A DNA stretch of 43,300 bases, from NCBI RefSeq assembly GCF_001419745.1, contig NZ_LIRJ01000283.1, positions 1 through 43,300 of the forward strand, written 5' to 3'. Below the pieces are notes generated by a model, which did not search any database, had not been told where the DNA came from, and worked only from the letters and a program-made list of their open reading frames with translations. The stretch is from Streptomyces silaceus. GTDB taxonomy: Bacteria; Actinomycetota; Actinomycetes; Streptomycetales; Streptomycetaceae. Below, piece by piece: positions 19,708 to 27,695 of this stretch (its first letter is position 1; each line of letters opens with the position of its first letter). Position numbers and translations under genes: made by a program.

Positions 19708-20529
19708 ATGACAGAGAGCCGAGTCGTCATCGTCACGGGCGGCGGAACCGGCATCGGTGCCGCCACCGCGCGGCAGCTGCGGGCCGCCGGACACCGCGTG
19801 GTGATCTCGGGGCGCAGGCCCGGACCGCTGGAGAGGATCGCCGAGGAGACCGGGGCGCTGGCCCACCCCGCCGACGCGGGCGACCCGGCGGCGGTCGCCG
19901 GACTCGTCGACGCGGCCGTGGCGGCGTACGGCCGCGTCGACGGCCTCGTGCTCAACGCCGGGATCGGGCGCGGCGGCGCCGTCGGCGACCTGTCCGACGA
20001 GGACTGGGACACGGTGCTGCGCACCAACCTCACCGGCCCCTTCCTGCTGCTGCGCGCCGCGCTCCCGCACCTGCTGGAGACGCGCGGCGCGGTCGTGGCG
20101 GTCGCCTCGGTGGCCGCGCTGCGCAACGGCGTCGCCAACGCCGCGTACGCGACGTCCAAGGCGGCGCTCCTCCAGCTGTGCCGGTCGGTCGCCGTCGACT
20201 ACGGCAAGGCGGGGCTGCGCGCCAACACGGTCTGCCCCAGCTGGGTGCGGACCGAGATGGCCGACCGGCGGATGACCCGGTTCGCCGAGGAGGCCGGGCT
20301 CGGCGACGGCGGCGCCGACGCGGCGTACGAGGAGGCGACGCGGCTGGTCCCGACGGGCCGCCCGGGGCAGCCGGAGGAGGTCGCGGAGGCGATCGTCTGG
20401 CTGCTCTCGCCCGCCGCCTCGTTCGTCAACGGCGCGGCGCTGACCGTCGACGGCGGAGTGACGGCGGTCGACCCGGGCACGGTCGCGTTCGACTTCGGCG
20501 TCGTGCCGCGCGGCGTCGACGGGAGGTAG
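19708..20529 (+). CDS. Short-chain dehydrogenase/reductase (classical SDR)
   Basis: A 273-residue cytoplasmic oxidoreductase. AGGAGG precedes the ATG, and TATGAT at 19661-19666 is a good -10 box. The cofactor motif is TGGGTGIG, followed by NAGIGRGG (N-A-G), the catalytic Ser region VASVAALRNG, and Tyr-Lys in YATSK. The C-terminus has the usual VNGAALTVDGG. The Arg in SGRRPG after beta-2 suggests NADP(H) preference. Members reduce or oxidise alcohols, sugars or acyl groups; the substrate is unknown. The C-terminal tail is longer than usual by about 20 residues. It ends 24 nt from the convergent propeller gene. Confidence 0.9.
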   Translation: MTESRVVIVTGGGTGIGAATARQLRAAGHRVVISGRRPGPLERIAEETGALAHPADAGDPAAVAGLVDAAVAAYGRVDGLVLNAGIGRGGAVGDLSDEDWDTVLRTNLTGPFLLLRAALPHLLETRGAVVAVASVAALRNGVANAAYATSKAALLQLCRSVAVDYGKAGLRANTVCPSWVRTEMADRRMTRFAEEAGLGDGGADAAYEEATRLVPTGRPGQPEEVAEAIVWLLSPAASFVNGAALTVDGGVTAVDPGTVAFDFGVVPRGVDGR

Positions 20530-20553
20530 CGGGGCGCGCCGCGCGGCCGGACG

Positions 20554-21666
20554 CTAGCCGAAGCGTTCCACGCGGAGCTGGGCCGGTGGGTACGGCGAGA
20601 ACGACGTCGTGCCCACCGACCAGAAGCCGGTCGTCCCGGGGATCCGGGCGATGGCCTCCGGCAGGTACGCCGAGGTCTCGGGCCCTCGCTCGCTGACCCA
20701 CGTCGTGCCGTCCCAGCGCAGGTAGTGGGCGCGCTTCTGGTCCCAGAAGTCCCAGCCGCAGATCCGGTCGGGGCGCCCCTGCGCGTCGCCCGCGATGCCG
20801 CCGAGGAGACCGACGCCGAACGGTGCTCCCGGGCTGGTCCACTCCGTGCCGTTCCAGTGCTCCAGCCGGATGCCGGGCGGCTTTCCGGGCGGTCCGCCCG
20901 GACCGTAGGCGAAGCCGGTCAGCCAGATGTCGTCGTGCGCGACCGGCAGCAGGCCGGTCACCGAGGCACGGAGCCCGACCGTGTGGGGCACCACCGTCCA
21001 GGCGCCGTCCCAGCGGGCGATGACGTCGCCGAACACCCACACCTCGCCGCCGGGCGTGACCATGACCCCGTACGGCGTCGGCGCCGCCGCGTCCGGCAGC
21101 GGCCTGCACCAGCGCCACGTCCCGCCGTTGCCGCGCAGCAGCCCGGCGCGGCCGCCGTGCCGCCCCGCCACCCAGAACACGCCGCCGGGACCGGCCGCCA
21201 CGTCGGTGAGCTCCGTTCCCGTCTCGCCGCGCCCGGGGAAGCCGGCCTCCCGCCAGGTGGTGCCGTCCCAGGCGAGGAGCTGGTGGTGCCCGGCGGTGTC
21301 GGTGCCGAGGGCCCAGGCGGCCGAGCCCTGCGCGTCGACGGCCACGGCGCGCAGGGCGCCCTTGTACGCGAGGTGGGAGACGTCGTCCGTCTTCCAGGCG
21401 GTGCCGTTCCAGCTCAGGGAGATCGGCGTGCCGTCGGTCGCGCCGTAGCGGTGGTGCTCGCCCACGGCCCAGGCGAGGTCGGGGCCGGCGGCGGCCACGG
21501 CCACGAGGTGGGCGGCCGGCTGCCCGGTGGGCGCGGGGACCTCCTGCCAGGTGCCTGCGGCGGTCGCGGCGGGCGTGCGGGCGGCGGCGGCACCGGCCGG
21601 GCCGAGCGGCAGGGCCAGTCCCGCTCCGGTCGCCGTCAGTCCTCGTAATACGTCGCGTCTTCGCAT
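20554..21666 (-). CDS. Tat-exported beta-propeller protein
   Basis: A 370-residue protein from ATG 21666. The N-terminus MRRRDVLRGLTATGAGLALP is a twin-arginine signal (R-R-x-D-V-L), cleaved near A-A-A or A-R-T. The rest is a propeller of about six blades built on repeats such as LAWDGTTWREAG, ARWDGAWTVV, LEHWNGTEWTSPG and LRWDGTTWVSERG. Tat export implies folding, or cofactor loading, before secretion. No catalytic residues are recognised. It is divergent from the PhyH operon, and the shared 578-bp region contains two DasR-like operators, so it may be co-regulated with that operon. Confidence 0.78.
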   Translation of the reverse strand: MRRRDVLRGLTATGAGLALPLGPAGAAAARTPAATAAGTWQEVPAPTGQPAAHLVAVAAAGPDLAWAVGEHHRYGATDGTPISLSWNGTAWKTDDVSHLAYKGALRAVAVDAQGSAAWALGTDTAGHHQLLAWDGTTWREAGFPGRGETGTELTDVAAGPGGVFWVAGRHGGRAGLLRGNGGTWRWCRPLPDAAAPTPYGVMVTPGGEVWVFGDVIARWDGAWTVVPHTVGLRASVTGLLPVAHDDIWLTGFAYGPGGPPGKPPGIRLEHWNGTEWTSPGAPFGVGLLGGIAGDAQGRPDRICGWDFWDQKRAHYLRWDGTTWVSERGPETSAYLPEAIARIPGTTGFWSVGTTSFSPYPPAQLRVERFG

Positions 21667-21917
21667 GGGAGAGCCTTCCCTCGTCGGATGCGTGCGTTCA
21701 CGGTGCGTGATGGGTGCTGTCCTGAGGTGCGCAACACCCTGAACCGGACGCGGGAAGGCGTCAATGCACGCGCGTGCGCATTTCGCCGCCCGCCGAGGGG
21801 CCGATCCCTCGGGGCGGAGCGGCATCGCGGGGCCGAGAGGTCCGGGAGGGCAGTCATGGGGGCAGCCCTGAGCGCCTTCGAGGGCGGCGGGGCATGTCGC
21901 ATTTCGCCCGTTCGGTC

Positions 21918-21933
21918 TGGCCCGTACGGGCCA
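21918..21933. promoter_or_regulatory. Perfect 16-bp palindrome TGGCCCGTACGGGCCA
   Basis: Every base pairs across the centre (TA). It lies 25 bp upstream of the first DasR-like site. A dimeric regulator could bind it; none is identified. Confidence 0.4.
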
Positions 21934-21957
21934 TGGACGCCGACCGGCCCGAGCCGG

Positions 21958-21973
21958 AATGGTCTGGACCAAC
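21958..21973. promoter_or_regulatory. DasR-like operator (dre), site 1
   Basis: The 12-bp core TGGTCTGGACCA (21960-21971) matches the DasR core TGGTCTAGACCA at 11 of 12 positions; the 16-bp site matches at 12 of 16. DasR is the GntR-family repressor of N-acetylglucosamine and chitin genes in Streptomyces. The site is 285 bp upstream of the PhyH ATG and 291 bp from the divergent propeller gene. Confidence 0.5.
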
Positions 21974-22088
21974 TGCCGTCGCCCCAAGGGAAGTTGCCGG
22001 GCGAATCTTTGCGTGGGCATCGCGTGACGGCAAAGTGAACTGGTCGTAAATATCGCCTTTTTGGACGTGAAGGCACCCAATTCAATTG

Positions 22089-22118
22089 TTGACAGCGAGA
22101 GTTGGTCTAGTCCATTTT
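22089..22118 (+). promoter_or_regulatory. Promoter of the PhyH operon with embedded DasR-like operator (site 2)
   Basis: A consensus -35 box TTGACA (22089-22094) is followed, after 18 bp, by CATTTT (22113-22118) as a possible -10. The DasR-like core TGGTCTAGTCCA (22103-22114; 11 of 12 to consensus) lies between the boxes, an ideal place for repression. Many Streptomyces chitinase promoters have the same arrangement. Derepression by glucosamine-6-phosphate is the expected outcome if DasR binds; that is inference. Confidence 0.5.
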
Positions 22119-22244
22119 GGTGGTACGCAAGTTCGACAGGGGGCTGGTGCGACACGCGCTGCCCCGGCGGACCTGAAGTGGTCCCGGCCCAACCCGGCGT
22201 GGAGACCTGCCGCCGGAAGAGAGAACCGAACCTTGGAGCACCAC

Positions 22245-23285
22245 ATGGCAGCGAGTGACCGCTACCTCCATCGAGCCGCCTCCGACATCCCGTACTTCAG
22301 CGCGGACGCCGACACGTACCTGGCGCAGACCCCGCTGAGGGACCTCAAGAAGACCCGGGAGCTGCGCGTCCTCTCCGAGGAGGACTTCGCGCACTGGCAG
22401 ACGTACGGCTACGTCGTCGTGAAGCAGGCCATCCCCGCCGAGGCGGCCAAGGACCTGCTGGACTTCGCCTGGGAGTTCCAGGGCCTGGACCGCGGCCGCC
22501 CCGACACCTGGTACGAGGAGCGCGAGTTCCGCTCCGACCTGGACCGTGAGCTGCACATCTACGGCTTCGTCGAGGCGTACCACCACCAGCTCATCTGGGA
22601 CAGCCGCCAGACCCAGCGGGTCTACGACGCGTTCGTCGACGTCTGGGACTGCGAGGAGCTCTGGGTCACCCTCGACCGGCTCAACCTCAACCCGCCCAAC
22701 ATCAAGAACCGTTCCCGCTCCCTGATCGCGCCCACCGAGCGCGGCTTCGACATCAACCTCCACTGGGACGTCGACTCCACCCTCGGCGTGCTGCCCCAGC
22801 GGGTCCAGGGCATCATCGCCCTGGACGACACCCAAGAGGACCACGGCGGCTTCCAGTGCTGCCCCGAGCTGTTCCGCAGGTTCGACCGGTGGAAGGTCGC
22901 CCAGCCTGACGACCGCGACCCCATACGCCCCGTGATCGACCGTGACGACATGCCGGTGGTCCGCCCCGAACTGGCGGCGGGCGACCTGCTGATCTGGAAC
23001 GGCATGCTGGCCCACGGCGTGGCCCCCAACACCTCCGAGCAGGGCGTACGGGCCGTCCAGTACCTGTCGATGATGCCCGCGCTGGAGTCCCACGACGCGC
23101 TGCGCCGCTCCCGCGTCGACTCCTGGAGCGACCTGAGCACGCCGGAGTGGAACGCCACCCTCCTCGGGGACGCCCACAAGCACGAGTCGCTCCGCTACGG
23201 CACCGCCGCGCTGAACGACCTGGGGGCCAAGCTGCTCGGCCTCAAGTCCTGGAACGGGGATGCCGCGTGCGCCGAATCTGCCTGA
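22245..23285 (+). CDS. Phytanoyl-CoA dioxygenase (PhyH) family Fe(II)/2-oxoglutarate oxygenase
   Basis: A 346-residue protein from ATG 22245, with GGAG 6 nt upstream; an earlier in-frame start at 22086 lies inside the promoter. The Fe(II) ligands are visible: His173-x-Asp175 in NLHWDVD and the distal His257 in MLAHGVAPN. Arg269 in GVRAVQY fits the 2-oxoglutarate-binding position. PhyH enzymes hydroxylate, halogenate or desaturate small molecules, often amino acids in natural-product clusters. It is the first gene of a five-gene operon; its end overlaps the next gene by 19 nt. Its substrate is probably a metabolite made or used by the downstream enzymes. Confidence 0.86.
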   Translation: MAASDRYLHRAASDIPYFSADADTYLAQTPLRDLKKTRELRVLSEEDFAHWQTYGYVVVKQAIPAEAAKDLLDFAWEFQGLDRGRPDTWYEEREFRSDLDRELHIYGFVEAYHHQLIWDSRQTQRVYDAFVDVWDCEELWVTLDRLNLNPPNIKNRSRSLIAPTERGFDINLHWDVDSTLGVLPQRVQGIIALDDTQEDHGGFQCCPELFRRFDRWKVAQPDDRDPIRPVIDRDDMPVVRPELAAGDLLIWNGMLAHGVAPNTSEQGVRAVQYLSMMPALESHDALRRSRVDSWSDLSTPEWNATLLGDAHKHESLRYGTAALNDLGAKLLGLKSWNGDAACAESA

Positions 23286-24586
23286 CGCTGCCGACCAACC
23301 GGGCCTGCCCCGAGACCATCGCGGCGATCGGCGAGGAGGCCGCGTACGCGGCCGGGCACTTCGACGTCGAGGTGCACCTGCTGATCCTCGACTCCTCCGA
23401 CCCCGCCACCTTCGCCGCGCACACCCGGGCCGTCCACGCGCTCCCGGTCCTGCCGCGCGTCGCCGTGCACCACCTCGACGAGGCGGCGCAGCGCGACTTC
23501 CTGCGCCGGGTGATCGCCCGCGCCGAGGTCGCCAAGCCCGAGCTGACCCTGGAGCTGATGCTCCCGGACGGCCTCTCCTACGGCGCCTGCACCAACCGCG
23601 CGTTCCTCATCGCGAGCGCGCTCGGCTGCGAGTCCGTCCACCGCAGGGACTCCGACAGCCGCTACCAGAGCGTCGACGGCCGGCCCGTCTTCCCCGTCCA
23701 CCACGAGCTGATGTCGCTGGGCAAGCCCGCGGCGGAAGCGGCGGACGGCGTCACCGAGACGGCCCTGGACGCACGGCACACGCACAAGCGCGTGGCGATG
23801 GTCGGCAGCTCCTTCGTGGGCGAACTCTCGGTCGACATCGGCGAGATCAGCCGCCTCGACCCGGACGTGTACTACGACGTCGTCAGCCTGTGGGCGCCCA
23901 CCCACTGGTCCGACGAACAGAAGCGGGAACTCGTCGACGACTCCTTCCGGGGCGCGGGCACCGAGCCCTTCGCGCGCGACCACGCGAAGCTCACGCTCGT
24001 CGACCCGATGCGCGTCGACATGTGCAACATCGCCTTCCACGGCGTGCACGAGCGCGTCCCGCTGCCGCCCGCCAAGGACACCATCGGCAGCGACTACTTC
24101 CTCATCCACCTGGTCCACGACGCCGCGCTGCCGGGCGTGCTGCACAACCGCAACATCGTCAACTATTACACCGGCGAACGCCGGACCGACGCCGGCTTCG
24201 TCGCGTACCAGACGCGCTTCGCCAAGTTCTTCCTGTCGATGCTCTACTTCAACCACATCTACGACCGCATGACCGCGGCCGGCGAGGCGCTGGCCGACGA
24301 GCGGGGCGACGTCCGCGCGTCCGTCGTCGCCGACTTCGCGCGCGAGAGCGCCGTGCTCGACCAGGCCGAGAACGTGGACCGCCTCGACCGGCTCGACACC
24401 GCGTACCGCACGCTCGGCGGGCGGTACGCCGACTTCGCCGACCACCTGGCCACGCGCCGCGAGCGCCTGCTCGACGAGGCGCGCGGCGACATCGAGGACT
24501 TCGCCCTGCTGACCGAGGCGTGGGCGTCCCTGGTGGCCGCGAGCGCTGATGAGGGCCTGCGCGCGGCGGCGGAGAGTTCCGCATGA
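23267..24586 (+). CDS. DUF6271 family protein, GT-A glycosyltransferase-like
   Basis: A 439-residue protein from GTG 23267 with GGGGA 6 nt upstream. I recognise the N-terminus (MRRICLTLPTNRAC) as DUF6271. Residues 1-140 look like a GT-A nucleotide-sugar fold: alternating strands (VEVHLLILDSS), SYGACTNRAFLIASALGCE near 104-122, and a D-x-D metal/nucleotide motif RRDSDSRYQ (Asp128, Asp130). The C-terminal half is mostly helical with GSDYFLIHLVHDAALPG and FAKFFLSMLYFNHIYD. A transferase on a small amine or amino acid is inferred; no biochemical role is known to me. It overlaps both neighbours (19 nt and 4 nt), implying coupled translation. Confidence 0.78.
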   Translation: MRRICLTLPTNRACPETIAAIGEEAAYAAGHFDVEVHLLILDSSDPATFAAHTRAVHALPVLPRVAVHHLDEAAQRDFLRRVIARAEVAKPELTLELMLPDGLSYGACTNRAFLIASALGCESVHRRDSDSRYQSVDGRPVFPVHHELMSLGKPAAEAADGVTETALDARHTHKRVAMVGSSFVGELSVDIGEISRLDPDVYYDVVSLWAPTHWSDEQKRELVDDSFRGAGTEPFARDHAKLTLVDPMRVDMCNIAFHGVHERVPLPPAKDTIGSDYFLIHLVHDAALPGVLHNRNIVNYYTGERRTDAGFVAYQTRFAKFFLSMLYFNHIYDRMTAAGEALADERGDVRASVVADFARESAVLDQAENVDRLDRLDTAYRTLGGRYADFADHLATRRERLLDEARGDIEDFALLTEAWASLVAASADEGLRAAAESSA

Positions 24587-25782
24587 GCGCCACGATGACC
24601 ACTCCCGCGCACGACTCCGCACTGCTGCTCGACGCCCTGGCCGCCGCCGACGAGGACCAGATCGTCTTCGACCTGCCCGGCATCGAGGCGCGCTACGACA
24701 CGCTCTGCCGCGAACTCCCGGGCGTCGCGGTCCGCTTCGCCCTGAAGGCCTGCCCGGTGGACGAGGTCCTCGGCCGGCTCGCCGCGCGCGGCTGCGGGGT
24801 CGACGCGGCGAGCCCCCGGGAGGTCGAGCAGGCGCTGGCGGCGGGTGTCCCGGTCGGCCGGATGCACTACGGCAACACCGTCAAGTCCGACCGGAACATC
24901 GCCGACGCGTTCCGGCTTGGCATCCGCGACTACGCGACCGACAGCCTGGAGGACGTGCGGGCCCTGGCCGCGCACGCCCCGGGCAGCCGCGTGTTCTGCC
25001 GGCTCGCGACCACCGGCGAGGGCGCGCTGTGGGGGCTCAGCAACAAGTACGGCTGCTCGCCCGAGGACGCCGTGACCATCCTGGAGACGGCCCGCGACCT
25101 GGGACTCGTCCCCGCCGGACTCTCCGTGCACGTCGGCTCCCAGCAGATGACCGCCGACGCCTGGCAGGGCGCGTTCGACCGCATCGCCGACGTCCTGTCC
25201 GCACTGGCCCCGCGCGGCATCGCCCTGGACCACGTCAATCTCGGCGGCGGTCTGCCCGCGCTCGGCTACCGCGACAAGCACGGCACCCCGCTCGACCCGC
25301 CCCTGGACAAGATCTTCACCGTCATCCGCGAGGGCATGGCACGCCTGGGCGGGATCCCCGGCCACCGGCTCGGCTTCGTCATCGAGCCGGGGCGCCATCT
25401 CGTCGCCGACCACGGGGCGATCCGCGCGCACGTCTCCCGGCTGGCCGCGCGCCGCAGGCCGAACGGCGAGCGCCAGCACTGGCTCTACCTGAGCTGCGGG
25501 AAGTTCAACGGCCTCTACGAGATGGACCAGTTGCAGTACCGCCTGGTCTTCCCCTCGCACCCCGGCGCCGAGTCCGTGCCCGCCGTGGTGGCGGGACCGA
25601 GCTGCGACAGCGACGACGCGTTCTCCCACGAGGACGGCCTGGTGCCGGTCCCCAAGGACCTCGCGTCGGGCGACCCGGTGTGGGTGCTCTCCAGCGGCGC
25701 GTACGCGACGAGCTACATGACGCAGGGCTTCAACGGTTTCAGCCCGCTGCCGTACACCTGGATCGACGGAGAGGGCGCATGA
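24583..25782 (+). CDS. Type III PLP-dependent decarboxylase (ornithine/diaminopimelate decarboxylase-like)
   Basis: A 399-residue cytoplasmic enzyme of the alanine-racemase-barrel fold. Lys55 in RFALKACPVDEV is the PLP lysine. Other family marks are MHYGNTVKS (ANPxK-like), HVGSQQ, the phosphate loop NLGGGLP, EPGRHLV, and the dimer-partner motif GPSCDSDDAF with its catalytic Cys and Asp; GAYATSYMTQGFNGF closes the site. The pattern is nearer to ornithine decarboxylase than to LysA. It would remove the alpha-carboxyl of a basic or modified amino acid to give an amine. It has 4-nt ATGA overlaps with both neighbours. The substrate cannot be read from sequence alone. Confidence 0.87.
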   Translation: MSATMTTPAHDSALLLDALAAADEDQIVFDLPGIEARYDTLCRELPGVAVRFALKACPVDEVLGRLAARGCGVDAASPREVEQALAAGVPVGRMHYGNTVKSDRNIADAFRLGIRDYATDSLEDVRALAAHAPGSRVFCRLATTGEGALWGLSNKYGCSPEDAVTILETARDLGLVPAGLSVHVGSQQMTADAWQGAFDRIADVLSALAPRGIALDHVNLGGGLPALGYRDKHGTPLDPPLDKIFTVIREGMARLGGIPGHRLGFVIEPGRHLVADHGAIRAHVSRLAARRRPNGERQHWLYLSCGKFNGLYEMDQLQYRLVFPSHPGAESVPAVVAGPSCDSDDAFSHEDGLVPVPKDLASGDPVWVLSSGAYATSYMTQGFNGFSPLPYTWIDGEGA

Positions 25783-26348
25783 CCGACGACATACGGGTGC
25801 GCCGCATCGCCGACGGCGACTGGGACGGCATCGTGGCGCTGGAGTCCCGCGCCTACGCCCCCCTCGGCCTGTCGGAGGGCAGGGCCGCCCTGGAGTCCAG
25901 GATGCGCGCCTCGCCCGCCACCTGCTTCGCGCTCGATCTGGACGGCGAGCTGGCGGGCTACCTGCTGGCGCTGCCCTACCCGGAGTCCGCCTACCCCGAC
26001 CTCGGCGAGCGCGAGCGGCAGAGCGGGCCCGCCCCGCTGCCGACGCGCAACCTGCATCTGCACGACATCGTCGTCGCCGAGCATCTGCGGCACCGGGGCC
26101 TGGCGCGGCACCTGCTGCGGCAGCTCACCGGGACGGCCCTCAAGCACGGGTACGAGAAGTTGTCCCTGGTCGCCGTCGGCGGCAGCGAGACGTTCTGGTC
26201 GGCCCGCGGCTTCACGGCCCGCCGCGGGGGCGTTCCTCCGGCCGGCTACGGCCCGACAGCCGTGTACATGTCCAAGGCGGTGACGGCGGAGGCGCCGTCG
26301 CCGGAAGAACCAGAAATGTGGGCTGATGCCGGTGCTCCGCGTGCGTGA
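25779..26348 (+). CDS. GNAT family N-acetyltransferase
   Basis: A 189-residue protein whose ATG overlaps the decarboxylase stop by 4 nt. The acetyl-CoA pyrophosphate loop is R-H-R-G-L-A in HDIVVAEHLRHRGLARHLL, followed by the typical GYEKLSLVAVGGSETFWSARGF. It probably N-acetylates the amine released by the decarboxylase, either as a biosynthetic step or for self-protection; that is inferred from the operon. Its last 23 nt overlap the MFS gene. Confidence 0.88.
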   Translation: MTDDIRVRRIADGDWDGIVALESRAYAPLGLSEGRAALESRMRASPATCFALDLDGELAGYLLALPYPESAYPDLGERERQSGPAPLPTRNLHLHDIVVAEHLRHRGLARHLLRQLTGTALKHGYEKLSLVAVGGSETFWSARGFTARRGGVPPAGYGPTAVYMSKAVTAEAPSPEEPEMWADAGAPRA

Positions 26349-27552
26349 CCCCTTCCACCGGGGCCAGTTGGCGATCGCCGCCCTGTTCTGTTCGCTCGGT
26401 TTCCAGTACGCCACCTGGGCCGCGCGGATCCCCGCCATCAAGGAGGACCTCGACCTGAGCGCGGCGGAGGTCGGTGTCCTCCTGATGGCCGCAGGCGTCG
26501 GCGCGGCCGTGTCGTTCCCGGTGGTGGCGGTGCTGATGCGGCGTCTCGGCTCGCAGCGGCTCTCGCTGCTGTCGGCGCTCTGCCTCGCCCTGGTCCTGCC
26601 GGCCCTGGCCGTGGCGCCCAACTACCCCGTGGCGCTCCTCGTGATGTGCGTCGACGGTGTCCTCGTGGGCTGCCTGAACGTCGCCATGAACGCCCAGGGG
26701 GCCGCGCTCGAAAGCCGCCACGAACGCAACGCCATGGCCCGGCTGCACGCGACGTTCAGCGCCGGCTCGCTGCTCGCCGCGCTGGTGGCCTCCGGCATGA
26801 ACGCGGTGACCTCGACGGTCCTCGTGCACTTCGGCGCGGCGGCCCTGATCATGGTCGTGCTCGTGGCGGTGGCGCGGACCGGGCTCCTGGCGGACGACCA
26901 GGCCGCACAGAAGGAGACGGAGAAGGGCCAGGACGCGACGGCGGAGAAGAAGCCCCGCTCCTGGACCCTGCCGTCCCGCCTGACGCTGTGGATGTGCGTC
27001 GCCATGGCGTTCGGCACCGTCACCGAGGGCGCCATGAACGACTGGTCCGCCCTCTATCTGGAGGAGATCGCCGAGGCCTCCGCGGAGATGGCGCCCCTGG
27101 GCATCGCCGTCGTCTCGGGAATGATGGTCATCGCCCGGCTCTTCGCCGACGGCTGGCGCAGCCGCTGGGGCGACGGCCGTGTCGTGCTCTACGGCAGCGT
27201 GCTGGCGGGCGCGGGCCTGGCCCTCGCGCTGGCCGTCGGCGGCCTGGTGCCGGCGCTGCTCGGCTTCGCCTGCGTCGGCCTCGGCATCGCGGCCGTCACC
27301 CCGTGCGTCTATGTGGCCGCGGCGGGCCAGGGCTCGGACTCGCTGACCCTGGTCGCGGCCATGGGGACGACGGGCCTGCTGGCCGGGCCGCCGCTCATCG
27401 GCTTCATCGCGCACGCGAGCACCCTGGTGTGGGGGCTCGGCGCGGTCGCCGCGTCGGCGCTCGTCGTGTCCGCGTGCAGCACGCAGATCCGGTGGCCGGC
27501 CCCGGCCGGACGGACCGCCGAGCCCGTCGCGGAGTCGGCCCTCTCGGAGTGA
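26326..27552 (+). CDS. MFS transporter, probable exporter
   Basis: A 408-residue membrane protein with two sets of about six helices separated by a charged loop at 193-212 (DDQAAQKETEKGQDATAEKK). The start MPVLRVRDPFHRGQLAIAALFCSLGFQY is followed by WAARIPAIKEDLDLSAAEVGVLLMAAGVGA, characteristic of FucP/YbjJ-like MFS proteins found as efflux or sugar carriers. As the last gene of the operon, starting within the GNAT gene, it probably exports the pathway product, or possibly takes up a precursor. A strong inverted repeat 40 nt after the stop may terminate the transcript. Confidence 0.88.
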   Translation: MPVLRVRDPFHRGQLAIAALFCSLGFQYATWAARIPAIKEDLDLSAAEVGVLLMAAGVGAAVSFPVVAVLMRRLGSQRLSLLSALCLALVLPALAVAPNYPVALLVMCVDGVLVGCLNVAMNAQGAALESRHERNAMARLHATFSAGSLLAALVASGMNAVTSTVLVHFGAAALIMVVLVAVARTGLLADDQAAQKETEKGQDATAEKKPRSWTLPSRLTLWMCVAMAFGTVTEGAMNDWSALYLEEIAEASAEMAPLGIAVVSGMMVIARLFADGWRSRWGDGRVVLYGSVLAGAGLALALAVGGLVPALLGFACVGLGIAAVTPCVYVAAAGQGSDSLTLVAAMGTTGLLAGPPLIGFIAHASTLVWGLGAVAASALVVSACSTQIRWPAPAGRTAEPVAESALSE

Positions 27553-27572
27553 GCCGGGTTCCATCTCGTACT

Positions 27573-27584
27573 TACCCGAGGGTA
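27573..27584. promoter_or_regulatory. Near-palindrome TACCC-GA-GGGTA, possible TetR-type operator
   Basis: Perfect 5-bp arms with a 2-bp centre, 112 bp upstream of the diiron oxygenase ATG. The form resembles operators of dimeric repressors. No regulator gene is adjacent. Confidence 0.35.
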
Positions 27585-27592
27585 GGCGTACC

Positions 27593-27631
27593 CGACCCCC
27601 TTGTTATACGTTCTGTCTAACAAGGGGGTCG
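27593..27631. terminator. Perfect inverted repeat with 14-bp arms; terminator or operator
   Basis: CGACCCCCTTGTTA (27593-27606) and TAACAAGGGGGTCG (27618-27631) pair without mismatch around an 11-nt loop. It sits between the MFS stop (27552) and the diiron oxygenase ATG (27696). As RNA it is a strong stem with a mixed AT/GC composition, and could end the upstream operon in either direction. TACGTT in the loop could be a -10 box, in which case the repeat may be an operator. The two roles cannot be separated by eye. Confidence 0.6.
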
Positions 27632-27695
27632 CGGCCTGCCGTGCGACGAAGCGCCGTGCCCCGCTGCCCGGACCTCTGAGTCAAGGAGCCGAAGC

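Larger units (their letters stand above)
21667..22244. other. 578-bp divergent regulatory region
   Basis: No convincing gene. It holds a hairpin (CCGAGGG-N6-CCCTCGG, 21793-21812), a perfect 16-bp palindrome (21918-21933), two DasR-like sites, and a promoter for the PhyH operon. The predicted PhyH-operon transcript has a leader of roughly 120 nt. The 22020-22120 stretch is clearly richer in A+T than its surroundings. Confidence 0.6.

Noticed and set aside
21688..22049. Plus-strand ORFs in the divergent regulatory region
   Set aside because: Arg/Gly-rich, no ribosome-binding sites, and they overlap palindromes and operator-like sites.
22086..22244. N-terminal extension of the PhyH protein
   Set aside because: It would begin inside the -35/-10 region, and GGAG sits directly before ATG 22245.
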